Assembly: GCA_050257395.1 (NCBI GenBank) | Contig: JBLMWU010000260.1 | Span: 1 to 21,201 of the forward strand | DNA length: 21,201 nt | Source: JAIRTY01 sp050257395 | GTDB lineage: Bacteria > Actinomycetota > Actinomycetes > Streptosporangiales > Streptosporangiaceae | Direction of reading: 5' to 3' | Shown here: positions 13,689-21,201 of the stretch, in pieces | Layout: every line of letters begins with the position of its first letter | How positions within the stretch are numbered: the first letter of the stretch is position 1 | The notes under the pieces: model-generated | Database searches by the model: none | What the model saw: only the letters and a program-made list of their open reading frames with translations | What the model was told of the DNA's origin: nothing | Position numbers and translations under genes: made by a program

Positions 13689-15320
13689 GTGACGGCGGGA
13701 GCCGCGGCGCGGGTCAGCGAGGGGACGGTGCTGCGGTCGGCGCTGGACACCGGCGCCGGGCAGTACCAGGCCAACCGGCGGGCCCAGCTGGACCTGCTCG
13801 GCCAGCTCGACGAGCAGCTCGAACTGCTGCGGGCCGGCGGCGGGCAGCGGTATCAGGAGCGGCACCGAGCCCGGGGCCGGCTGCTGGCCCGGGAGCGGCT
13901 GGAGCTGCTGCTGGACCGGGACGGCCCGTTCCTGGAGCTGTCGCCGCTGGCCGCCTGGGGCACCGCGTTCACGGTCGGCGCCAGCGTCATCACCGGCATC
14001 GGCGTGGTCTCCGGGATCGAATGCGTGATCATCGCGCACGACCCCACCGTCCGCGGCGGCGCCATGAACCCCTACTCGCTGCGCAAGTCGCTGCGCGCGC
14101 TGGAGATCGCCCGGGTCAACCGGCTGCCCGTGATCAACCTGGTCGAGTCCGGCGGCGCGGACCTGCCCACCCAGGCCGACCTGTTCGTCCCGGCCGGGAA
14201 GATCTTCCACGACCTGACCGAGCTGTCGGCCATGGGCGTCCCCACCATCGCGCTGGTGTTCGGCAACTCCACCGCCGGCGGCGCCTACGTGCCCGGCATG
14301 TGCGACTACGCGGTGCTGGTGGACCAGCAGGCCAAGGTGTTCCTCGGCGGGCCGCCGCTGGTCAAGATGGCCACCGGGGAGGACGCCGACGACGAGGAGC
14401 TCGGCGGCGCCCGGATGCACGCCCAGGTCTCCGGGCTGGCCGACTACTTCGCCACCGACGAGCGGGACGCCATCCGGATCGGCCGCCGGATCATGACCGA
14501 GCTGAACTGGCGCAAGCTCGGCCCCGGCCCCAGCCTGCCCGCTGACGAGCCGCTGTACGACCCGGACGAGCTGCTCGGCATCGCCCCGGCCGACATCCGG
14601 GTGCCGTTCGACCCCCGCGAGGTGCTGGCCCGGGTGGTGGACGGGTCCCGGTTCGGCGAGTACAAGGAGTCCTACGGCACCAGCCTGGTCACCGGCTGGG
14701 CCTCGGTGCACGGGTTTCCCGTCGGCATCCTCGCCAACGCCCGCGGCGTGCTGTTCAGCGAGGAGTCCAAGAAGGCCAGCGAGTTCATCATGCTGGCCAA
14801 CCAGACCGACACCCCGCTGCTGTTCCTGCAGAACACCACCGGGTACATGGTCGGCGCCTCCTACGAGCAGGGCGGCATCATCAAGGACGGCGCCAAGATG
14901 ATCAACGCCGTCACCAACAGCTCGGTGCCGCACATCACCCTCAACCTGGCCGCGTCGTTCGGCGCCGGGAACTACGGCATGTCCGGCCGGTCCTACGACC
15001 CGCGGCTGCTGCTGGCCTGGCCCGGGTCCAAGCTCGCGGTCATGGGCGCCGCCCAGCTGGCCGGCGTGCTGTCCATCGTCGCCAAGGCCGCCGCCGCGTC
15101 GTCCGGGCGGCCGTTCGACGCCGAAGCCGACGAGCAGCGGCGTCAGCTCATCGAGGAGCAGATCGGCAAGGAGTCACACGCGTTCTTCGTGTCCGCCAAG
15201 GTGTACGACGACGGGCTGATCGACCCGCGGGACACCCGCACGGCGCTCGGCATCGCCCTGTCCGCCGCCCACTCCGCCCCGGTCGAGGGACGCCGCGGCT
15301 TCGGCGTCTTCCGGATGTGA
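13689..15320 (+). CDS. Acyl-CoA carboxylase beta subunit (carboxyltransferase, MCC/GCC-type)
   Basis: 543 aa. The GTG at 13689 is chosen with GAGGA 10 nt upstream. The N- and C-terminal carboxyltransferase domains follow the 3-methylcrotonyl/geranyl-CoA carboxylase pattern. Visible motifs are NLVESGGADLPTQAD, GNSTAGGAYVPGMCDY, the second CoA-site region FLQNTTGYMVG with KDGAKMINAV, and SFGAGNYGMSGRSYDPR. It transfers CO2 from carboxybiotin to an unsaturated acyl-CoA and works with the biotin-carrying alpha subunit encoded next (9-bp separation). This is closer to MCC/GCC beta than to propionyl- or acetyl-CoA carboxylases. The choice between methylcrotonyl, geranyl or another substrate cannot be made safely from the sequence. 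Confidence 0.92.
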   Translation: MTAGAAARVSEGTVLRSALDTGAGQYQANRRAQLDLLGQLDEQLELLRAGGGQRYQERHRARGRLLARERLELLLDRDGPFLELSPLAAWGTAFTVGASVITGIGVVSGIECVIIAHDPTVRGGAMNPYSLRKSLRALEIARVNRLPVINLVESGGADLPTQADLFVPAGKIFHDLTELSAMGVPTIALVFGNSTAGGAYVPGMCDYAVLVDQQAKVFLGGPPLVKMATGEDADDEELGGARMHAQVSGLADYFATDERDAIRIGRRIMTELNWRKLGPGPSLPADEPLYDPDELLGIAPADIRVPFDPREVLARVVDGSRFGEYKESYGTSLVTGWASVHGFPVGILANARGVLFSEESKKASEFIMLANQTDTPLLFLQNTTGYMVGASYEQGGIIKDGAKMINAVTNSSVPHITLNLAASFGAGNYGMSGRSYDPRLLLAWPGSKLAVMGAAQLAGVLSIVAKAAAASSGRPFDAEADEQRRQLIEEQIGKESHAFFVSAKVYDDGLIDPRDTRTALGIALSAAHSAPVEGRRGFGVFRM

Positions 15321-15328
15321 GGACCCAG

Positions 15329-17347
15329 ATGCCGGTCATCAGCAAGCTGCTGGTCGCGGGGCGCGGCGAGATCGCGCTGCGGATCATGCGCACCGCCCGC
15401 GAGCTCGACATCGCCACCGTCGCCGTCTACAGCGACCCCGACGAGGGCGAGCCGTTCGCGGCCGCGGCGGACGAGGCCGTGCGGCTGCCCGGGGCTGCGC
15501 CCGCCGACACCTACCTGCGCGGGGATGCGATCATCGCCGCCGCCAGGGCGACCGGGGCGCAGGCCATCCACCCGGGTTACGGGTTCCTGTCGGAGAACGC
15601 GGGTTTCGCCCGGGACTGCGCCGCGGCCGGGCTGATCTTCGTCGGGCCGTCGCCAGAGGCGATCGAGGCGATGGGCTCCAAGGTCGCGGCCAAGGAGGTG
15701 ATGGCCGCCGCCGGGGTGCCGGTGCTGCCCGGCCTGACGGTGCCCGCCGGCGGTGCGGCCGCCCCGGGCGCGCTGGCCGAAGCCGCCGCCGGGATCGGCT
15801 ATCCGCTGCTGGTCAAGGCCGCCTTCGGCGGCGGCGGCCGGGGCATGCGGATCGTGGACCGCCCCGATGAATTGGCCGAGGCGGTGGCCAGCGCCAGCCG
15901 GGAGGCGGCCTCGGCGTTCGGCGACGGCACCGTCTTCCTGGAGCGCTACATCCAGCGGCCGCGGCACGTCGAGCTGCAGATCATCGGGGACAGCCACGGC
16001 ACGGTGGCGCACCTGTTCGAGCGGGAGTGCTCGATCCAGCGCCGCTACCAGAAGATCATCGAGGAGGCGCCGTCCCCCGCGGTCGATGAGGACCTGCGGG
16101 AGCGGCTCACCGGCGCGGCGCTGACCGCGGGCCGGGCGATCGGCTACTGCGGCGCGGGCACGGTCGAGTTCGTGCTCGAGGAGACCACCGGGTCGTTCTG
16201 GTTCCTGGAGATGAACACCCGGCTGCAGGTCGAGCACCCGGTCACCGAGCTGATCACCGGGCTCGACCTGGTCGCGGTGCAGCTCGCGGTGGCCGAGGGC
16301 CAGCCGCTGCCGCCCTCGGTGACGCAGGCGCGGATCAGCGGGCACGCGATCGAGGCCCGGCTCTACGCCGAGGACCCCACCGCCGGCTACCACCCGGCCA
16401 CCGGCACCGTGCACCGCTTCGCCGTGCCCGGCCTGCCCGGCGTGCGGGTGGACGCCGGGATCGCCGACGGCTCGGTGGTCGGCACCCGCTACGACCCGAT
16501 GCTCGCCAAGATCATCGCGCACGGGGCCACCCGCGGCCAGGCCTGCCGGCGGCTGGCCCGGGCGCTGGCCGAGGCCCGGGTGCACGGCGTGACCACCAAC
16601 CGGGATCTGCTGGCCGCGATCCTGCGCGAGCCGGAGTTCCGGGCCGGCCAGACCGACACCGGGTACCTCACCCGCCACGACCCGGCTGAGCTCGGCGCCC
16701 CGCCCGGCGGCGCCGCCACGGACCTGCACGCGGCAGCCGCCGCGCTGGCCGGGCAGGCCGCCCGGCGCGCCGCCGCCCCGGTGCTGGGCACCGTCCCGTC
16801 CGGCTGGCGCAACGTCGCCGGCGACGGCCAGGTGATCGTGTACGAGGGCGCCGCGGGCCAGCTGGAGGTGCGCTACCAGCTCGGCCGCCACGGTACCCGG
16901 ATCGCGGTCAACGGCCGGGAGCTGCCCGGGGTCACCGTGCACCGGGCCGCCCCGGGCGAGGTGGACCTGACGGCCGGCGGGGTCCGCCGCCGGGTGAGCG
17001 TGCACCAGGTGGGGGCGGTGGCCTATGTGGACAGCCCGCTCGGCAGCAGCGTGCTGACCGAGGTGCCGCGCTTCCCGCAGCCCGAGCCGCTGATGGACCC
17101 GGGCTCGCTGCTGGCGCCGATGCCCGGCACGGTGGTGCGGATCGCGGTGGAGCCGGGCGAGATGGTGGCGGCCGGCACGCCGGTGGTGGTGATCGAGGCC
17201 ATGAAGATGGAACATGCCGTCCGGGCCCCGGCCGCCGGTGTGGTGGCCGAGGTCGGCGTGCAGGTCGGGCAGGCGGTCGACACCGGCACCCCGCTGGCCC
17301 GGGTGGAGCCGAAAGATCCCGAGGGCGAGGGAGCCGCGGATGAGTGA
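15329..17347 (+). CDS. Acyl-CoA carboxylase alpha subunit (biotin carboxylase + BCCP)
   Basis: 672 aa from an ATG at 15329 with GAGG 7 nt upstream; an in-frame GTG at 15317 overlaps the previous stop. It has a biotin carboxylase N-domain (KLLVAGRGEIALRIMRTA), an ATP-grasp domain with the glycine loop KAAFGGGGRGMR and catalytic region EMNTRLQVEHPVTE, and a C-terminal biotin carboxylase domain. A linker leads to a biotinyl domain with EAMKMEHAV, where the Lys is biotinylated, about 45 residues from the end. The length fits MCC/GCC/PCC alpha chains. It uses ATP and bicarbonate to charge biotin for the beta subunit. It overlaps the next gene by 8 bp. Confidence 0.94.
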   Translation: MPVISKLLVAGRGEIALRIMRTARELDIATVAVYSDPDEGEPFAAAADEAVRLPGAAPADTYLRGDAIIAAARATGAQAIHPGYGFLSENAGFARDCAAAGLIFVGPSPEAIEAMGSKVAAKEVMAAAGVPVLPGLTVPAGGAAAPGALAEAAAGIGYPLLVKAAFGGGGRGMRIVDRPDELAEAVASASREAASAFGDGTVFLERYIQRPRHVELQIIGDSHGTVAHLFERECSIQRRYQKIIEEAPSPAVDEDLRERLTGAALTAGRAIGYCGAGTVEFVLEETTGSFWFLEMNTRLQVEHPVTELITGLDLVAVQLAVAEGQPLPPSVTQARISGHAIEARLYAEDPTAGYHPATGTVHRFAVPGLPGVRVDAGIADGSVVGTRYDPMLAKIIAHGATRGQACRRLARALAEARVHGVTTNRDLLAAILREPEFRAGQTDTGYLTRHDPAELGAPPGGAATDLHAAAAALAGQAARRAAAPVLGTVPSGWRNVAGDGQVIVYEGAAGQLEVRYQLGRHGTRIAVNGRELPGVTVHRAAPGEVDLTAGGVRRRVSVHQVGAVAYVDSPLGSSVLTEVPRFPQPEPLMDPGSLLAPMPGTVVRIAVEPGEMVAAGTPVVVIEAMKMEHAVRAPAAGVVAEVGVQVGQAVDTGTPLARVEPKDPEGEGAADE

Positions 17348-18104
17348 CGTAGTTCTTTATGAGAACAAAGGGCCGGTGGCCTGGCTGACCATCAACCGGC
17401 CGGAAGCCCGCAACGCGCTGTCCGCCGCGGTCCGGGAGGGCCTGTCCGGCGGGGTGAAGCGGTTCAGCGCGGACGACTCGGCCCGGGTGCTGGTCATCAC
17501 CGGCGCGGGCGACAAGGCGTTCTGCGCGGGCGCCGACCTCAAGGAGATGGCCGCCACCGGGCTCAAGGTGCCGCCCAAGGAGTTCCTGCCCCAGTTCGGC
17601 CGGACCGCCGGAGTGGACAAGCCAATCATCGCGGCCGTCAACGGCGTCGCCTACGCGGGCGGGTTCCTGCTGGCGCAGAGCTGCGACCTGTGCCTGGCCG
17701 CCGAGCACGCCACCTTCGCCATCAGCGAGGTCAAGGTGGGCCGGGGCGCGCCGTGGGCGGCACCGCTGCCGTGGCTGATCCCGCCGCGGGTCGCCATGCA
17801 GCTGCTGCTGACCGGCGACCCGATCACCGCCCGCCGGGCGCACGAGGTCGGCCTGGTCAACGAGGTGGTGCCCGCGGCTGACCTGCACGCCGCGGCCCAG
17901 GCCATGGGCGAGCGGATCGCCGCGAACGCGCCGCTGTCGGTCATGGCGGGCAAGCGCACCGTCGGCCTGATCGCCGAGCACCCGCTCAGCCGGGCGTACG
18001 GCGCGGCGGACGAGATCTGGGAGCCGGTCTACCTGAGCGAGGACGCGCAGGAAGGGCCGGCCGCGTTCCGCGAGAAGCGGCGGCCCGTGTGGAAGGGGCG
18101 CTGA
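17340..18104 (+). CDS. Enoyl-CoA hydratase/isomerase family protein with altered active site
   Basis: 254 aa from an ATG at 17340 inside the carboxylase gene's end; GGGAG lies 8 nt upstream. It has the crotonase fold: oxyanion-hole segment AFCAGADLKEM (about 60-70), NGVAYAGGFLLAQSCD (101-116) and FAISEVKVGRGAPW (126-139). Aligned to rat mitochondrial hydratase, Glu130 matches catalytic Glu164, but Leu110 replaces Glu144 and RGAPW replaces the PGAGG loop. It should hydrate the carboxylated enoyl-CoA if it follows the Atu/Liu logic (AtuE/LiuC position). The altered residues mean it may instead be an isomerase, hydrolase or unusual hydratase. It sits in the middle of the operon, 1 bp before the next gene. 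Confidence 0.88.
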   Translation: MSDVVLYENKGPVAWLTINRPEARNALSAAVREGLSGGVKRFSADDSARVLVITGAGDKAFCAGADLKEMAATGLKVPPKEFLPQFGRTAGVDKPIIAAVNGVAYAGGFLLAQSCDLCLAAEHATFAISEVKVGRGAPWAAPLPWLIPPRVAMQLLLTGDPITARRAHEVGLVNEVVPAADLHAAAQAMGERIAANAPLSVMAGKRTVGLIAEHPLSRAYGAADEIWEPVYLSEDAQEGPAAFREKRRPVWKGR

Positions 18105-18105
18105 C

Positions 18106-18915
18106 ATGCCGGCCGACATGGGCGCGCTCACCGCGGACCTGGCCGCCGAGACGGCGGACCTGACCGCGATCCTGGCGCCGCTGGCCCGTCCGCAGTGGGA
18201 CCTGCCCACCCCGGCGGCGGGCTGGGCCGTCCGCGACCAGGTCAGCCACCTGGCCTACTTCGACGAGACCGCGGTGGTGTCGGCGCTCGACCCGGAGCGG
18301 TTCACCCGGGAGGCCGCGGCCATGATGAGCCTGGGCGACGACTTCACCGAGTCGGTGGCCCGCGACCACCGGGCGGATCCGCCCGCGGATCTGCTGGCCT
18401 GGTTCGAACGGGCGCGCGCGGAGTACCTCAAGGTGTTCGCCGGGCTCGCCCCCTCGCAGCGGCTGCCCTGGTACGGGCCGCCGATGAGCGCGGCGAGCAG
18501 CGTCACCGCCCGGCTGATGGAGACCTGGGCGCACGGCCAGGACATCGCGGACGCGCTCGGCGCGGTGCGCCGGCCCACCGCCCGGCTGCGGCACGTGGCG
18601 CACCTGGGTGTGGCGACCCGGGAGTTCGCGTTCCGGCTGCGCGGGCTGCCGGTGCCGGACGGGCCGGTCCGGGTGGAGCTGGCCGCCCCGGACGGGGACG
18701 TCTGGACCTGGGGCCCGGCGGACGCGGCCGACCGGGTGGAAGCGGACGCGCTGGACTTCTGCCTGCTGGTGACCCAGCGGCGGCACCGTGACGATGTCCG
18801 GGTGACCGCCCGCGGCGACGGCGCCTCCGCGTGGCTGGCCATCGCCCAGGCCTTCGCCGGCCCGCCCGGCCCGGGGCGGGCGCCGCTGGCCGCGGGCGCC
18901 GGAGGGCCGTCATGA
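18106..18915 (+). CDS. TIGR03084-type metal-binding protein (maleylpyruvate isomerase/DinB-like)
   Basis: 269 aa from an ATG at 18106; a second in-frame ATG lies at 18118. A four-helix N-terminal domain shows the metal-site pattern His48 (DQVSHLAYFDE), Glu139 and His143 (METWAHGQDIADAL), as in mycothiol-dependent maleylpyruvate isomerases. A C-terminal alpha/beta domain follows, ending in a disordered Ala/Gly/Pro tail. Such proteins often use a thiol cofactor and a divalent metal. The exact reaction of the TIGR03084 group is not established. Its stop overlaps the AtuA start (ATGA), so it belongs to the same pathway operon. Confidence 0.85.
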   Translation: MPADMGALTADLAAETADLTAILAPLARPQWDLPTPAAGWAVRDQVSHLAYFDETAVVSALDPERFTREAAAMMSLGDDFTESVARDHRADPPADLLAWFERARAEYLKVFAGLAPSQRLPWYGPPMSAASSVTARLMETWAHGQDIADALGAVRRPTARLRHVAHLGVATREFAFRLRGLPVPDGPVRVELAAPDGDVWTWGPADAADRVEADALDFCLLVTQRRHRDDVRVTARGDGASAWLAIAQAFAGPPGPGRAPLAAGAGGPS

Positions 18916-20750
18916 CCGGCGGCCGGCCGATCCGCATCGCGAACTGCTCGGGGTTCTACGGCGACCGGCTGGCGGCCATGCGGGAGATGGCCGAAGGCGG
19001 CCCGGTGGACGTGCTGACCGGCGACTACCTGGCCGAGCTGACCATGCTCATCCTGTGGAAAGCGAAGCAGAAGGACCCGGCCGCGGGCTACGCGCGCACC
19101 TTCCTGGTGCAGCTGGAGCAGGTGCTCGGCACCTGCCTGGACCGCGGCATCAAGATCGTGGTCAACGCGGGCGGGCTGAACCCGGCCAGCCTGGCCGCTG
19201 AGACGGCGAAGGTCGCGGCCGGGCTCGGCCTGGACCCGAAGGTCGCCTGGATCGAGGGCGACGACCTGCTCGGCAAGGTCCCGGAGCTGCTCGCCGCCGG
19301 CACCGACCTGGCGCACCTCGACACCGGGCAGCCGCTGGCCGGCAGCGGCGTGCAGCCCATCACCGCCAACGCCTACCTGGGCGGCTGGGGCATCACCGAG
19401 GCCCTGAACGCCGGGGCGGACATCGTGCTGTGCCCGCGGGTCACCGACGCCTCGCTGGTCACCGGGCCCGCGGCCTGGTGGCACGGCTGGCAGCGCCGCG
19501 ACTGGGACCGGCTGGCCGGCGCGGTCATCGCCGGGCACGTCATCGAGTGCGGGCCGCAGGCCACCGGCGGCAACTACCCGTTCCTGGCCGAGATCACCGA
19601 CCGGCGCTACCCGGGCTTCCCGATCGCCGAGGTGGCCGCCGACGGCAGCGCGGTGATCACCAAGCACGACGGCACCGGCGGGCTGGTCTCGCCCGGCACC
19701 GTGACCGCGCAGCTGCTGTACGAGATCGCCGCGCCCGCCTACGCCAACCCGGACGTGACCGCGCACTTCGACTCGGTCCGGCTCAGCCAGGCCGGGCCGG
19801 ACCAGGTGCTGATCTCCGGCGCCCGCGGCACCCCGCCGCCGCCCGGCCTCAAGGTGGCCATGAACTACCTGGGCGGCTGGCGTAACACCATGACGCTGGT
19901 GCTGACCGGGCTGGACATCGAGGAGAAGGCGGCCTGGGCGCGGCAGGAGCTGTTCAGCCTGCTGGGCGGCGAGGACCGGTTCGGCGAGGTGGACGTCCGG
20001 CTGCTGCGCTTCGACCAGCCGGACGCGCCCGCCAACGAGCAGGCCACCGCGCACCTGCGGATCACCGTGTTCGACCAGGACGCCGGCCTGGCCGGGCGGC
20101 AGTTCTCCGACGCCACCATGGCGCTGGCGCTCGGCGGCTATGCGGGCTTCCACCCCACCACCCCGCCGGGTGCGGCGAGCGCCTACGGCGTGTACTGGCC
20201 GGCCATCGTGCCGGCCGCGGCCGTGGAGCAGGTGGTGGTGCTGCCGGACGGGTCGCGGCGGGTGATCCCGCACACGGCCGCCGGGCAGGCTGGCGCGGGG
20301 GGTGCGGACGGGGACGGGACACCCTCCGCTCCGCTCCGCTCCGCTGCGCCCGGGGCTGACCAGCCCGCGCCCGCGCCTGGCCCGGCGGAGGCCGCCTGGG
20401 GACCCACCCGGCGGGCGCCGCTGGGACTGGTGGCGGGGGCGCGATCCGGCGACAAGGGCGGGAACGCGAATGTGGGGGTGTGGGCCCGCACCCCGGACGC
20501 GTACGAGTGGCTGCGGACGGAGCTGACCACCGAGCGGTTCCGGGAGCTGCTGGCGGAGGCCGCCGGGCTGCGGGTGGACCGGTACGAGCTGCCGAACCTG
20601 CTGGCGCTGAACTTCGTGGTGGTGGGGCTGCTGGGCCGGGGAGTGGCGGCCTCGGCGCGGCCGGACCCGCAGGCCAAGGGACTGGGCGAGTACATCCGCT
20701 CGCGCTACCTGGACATCCCGGTCAGCCTGCTCGCAGACGGGCCGGGATGA
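18912..20750 (+). CDS. Acyclic terpene utilization AtuA family protein
   Basis: 612 aa from an ATG at 18912 with GGAGGG 6 nt upstream. The N-terminal AtuA/DUF1446 domain covers about residues 1-455 (opening IRIANCSGFYGDRLAAM, with NAGGLNPASLA and CPRVTDASL). An Ala/Pro/Gly-rich linker (about 457-500) follows, then a second small AtuA-like domain (LGLVAGARSGDKGGNANVG to the end). The linker is coded by a (CCGCT)x4 tract. AtuA is required for growth on citronellol/geraniol in Pseudomonas, but its reaction is unknown. Here it lies with carboxylase, dehydrogenase and hydratase genes, which supports a terpene-like or methyl-branched acid pathway. Its stop overlaps the TetR gene start. Confidence 0.9.
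   Translation: MTGGRPIRIANCSGFYGDRLAAMREMAEGGPVDVLTGDYLAELTMLILWKAKQKDPAAGYARTFLVQLEQVLGTCLDRGIKIVVNAGGLNPASLAAETAKVAAGLGLDPKVAWIEGDDLLGKVPELLAAGTDLAHLDTGQPLAGSGVQPITANAYLGGWGITEALNAGADIVLCPRVTDASLVTGPAAWWHGWQRRDWDRLAGAVIAGHVIECGPQATGGNYPFLAEITDRRYPGFPIAEVAADGSAVITKHDGTGGLVSPGTVTAQLLYEIAAPAYANPDVTAHFDSVRLSQAGPDQVLISGARGTPPPPGLKVAMNYLGGWRNTMTLVLTGLDIEEKAAWARQELFSLLGGEDRFGEVDVRLLRFDQPDAPANEQATAHLRITVFDQDAGLAGRQFSDATMALALGGYAGFHPTTPPGAASAYGVYWPAIVPAAAVEQVVVLPDGSRRVIPHTAAGQAGAGGADGDGTPSAPLRSAAPGADQPAPAPGPAEAAWGPTRRAPLGLVAGARSGDKGGNANVGVWARTPDAYEWLRTELTTERFRELLAEAAGLRVDRYELPNLLALNFVVVGLLGRGVAASARPDPQAKGLGEYIRSRYLDIPVSLLADGPG
20326..20345 (+). repeat. Pentanucleotide tandem repeat (CCGCT)x4 inside atuA-like gene
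   Basis: Four exact tandem copies of CCGCT lie in the codons of the interdomain linker. Gain or loss of one unit would shift the frame and remove the C-terminal domain. Confidence 0.85.
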
Positions 20751-21201
20751 GCGTGACCGAGGGGCCGCGGGTGCGGGACCCGGGCCGCCGGGACAAGATC
20801 CTCGAGGCCGCGGCCGAGCTGCTGGCCCGGCGCGGGTACCACGCGGTGAGCCTGGCCGATATCGGGGCCGCGGCCGGGATCGTCGGCTCCGGCATCTACC
20901 GCCACTTCGGCAGCAAGTCGGCGATCCTGGACGCGCTGCTCGACCAGGCCATGGACCGGCTGTCCGGCACTGCCGCCCGGGTGCTGGCCTCCGGGGCCAG
21001 CGACGAGCAGGTGCTGTCCGCCCTGGTCGCCGACCAGGTGGGCTGGGCGGTCGACGACTGGCGGCTGGTGCAGCTCTGGCAGCGGGAGACCCACACGCTG
21101 CCGGAAGCCGACCGCCGCCGGCTGCGCCGCCGTCAGCGGCACTACGTCGAGGAATGGGTGCACGCACTGGCGGGGGTGCGGCCGGGCATCACGGACGCGG
21201 A
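20747..21201 (+). CDS. TetR-family transcriptional regulator, 3'-truncated by window end
   Basis: The ATG at 20747 overlaps the AtuA stop (ATGA). 151 codons are visible and the frame stays open to the edge. Residues about 15-62 form the TetR helix-turn-helix domain: KILEAAAELLARRGYHAVSL, DIGAAAGIVGSGIYRHFGSK, then AILDALL. The ligand-binding domain begins after that and is incomplete. Its co-transcription with acyl-CoA metabolism genes suggests it senses a CoA thioester and represses the operon, including itself, probably through the palindrome at 12468-12487. Confidence 0.92.
   Translation, partial: MSVTEGPRVRDPGRRDKILEAAAELLARRGYHAVSLADIGAAAGIVGSGIYRHFGSKSAILDALLDQAMDRLSGTAARVLASGASDEQVLSALVADQVGWAVDDWRLVQLWQRETHTLPEADRRRLRRRQRHYVEEWVHALAGVRPGITDA

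Noticed and set aside
15143..17215. Long minus-strand open frame opposite the biotin carboxylase gene
   Set aside because: Its composition is typical of an antisense shadow (His/Arg/Gly-rich) and it overlaps an unambiguous carboxylase subunit.
18255..21167. Very long open frame on the minus strand opposite the AtuA/TIGR03084/TetR genes
   Set aside because: The plus-strand genes have clear domain homology and ATGA coupling. The antisense frame is open only because of high GC codon bias, and its product is low-complexity.

Overview
The window is very GC-rich DNA with strong G/C third-position bias, GTG starts, many ATGA/GTGA stop-start overlaps and actinobacterial protein families (a TIGR03084/mycothiol-type metal protein, a Rip3-like site-2 protease, an AtuA-type operon). 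This points to a high-GC actinomycete. No RNA genes, transposases or CRISPR arrays were seen, so genus cannot be given from this sequence alone.

Layout. (1) 1-5152, plus strand: the 3' part of a sensor histidine kinase, then what looks like a membrane redox operon. It encodes a small Pro/Ala-rich anchored protein (1280), a possible 28-codon coupled ORF (1618), a ferric-reductase-like bis-heme membrane protein (1701), a NuoF-like FMN/SLBB/Fe-S protein (2804) and a b-type-cytochrome-like membrane protein with a Gly/Arg/Tyr-rich N-terminus (4136). An 11-bp-spaced direct repeat at the kinase stop codon is a candidate response-regulator site for this operon. (2) 5178-6959, minus strand: a universal stress protein and a CBS-containing M50 protease. 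(3) 7215-9329, plus strand: a sulfide:quinone-oxidoreductase-like flavoprotein, a DsrC/TusE-like protein with one C-terminal cysteine, and a DsrE2-like protein, ending at a strong hairpin. (4) 9495-10051, minus strand: a MazF/PemK-like toxin and its putative antitoxin. (5) 10286-10531, plus strand: a small acidic protein made of six 12-13-residue repeats. (6) 10592-21201: a divergent pair. An acyl-CoA synthetase on the minus strand faces a plus-strand operon of acyl-CoA dehydrogenase, MCC/GCC-type carboxylase beta and alpha subunits, an enoyl-CoA hydratase homologue, a TIGR03084 protein, AtuA and a TetR regulator cut by the window end.

How they may work together. Block 1 could carry electrons from NAD(P)H through FMN and Fe-S to haem in the membrane, under two-component control. 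Block 3 is a compact sulfide-oxidation and sulfur-transfer module. Block 6 reads as a pathway for a branched (methyl-branched or acyclic-terpenoid-like) acid: activation, dehydrogenation, biotin-dependent carboxylation and hydration, with local TetR control through palindromes in the 12296-12498 divergent promoter region. Other unexplained structure includes a perfect 16-bp palindrome at 7098-7113 and a ~53-bp dispersed intergenic repeat at 6971 and 9391.
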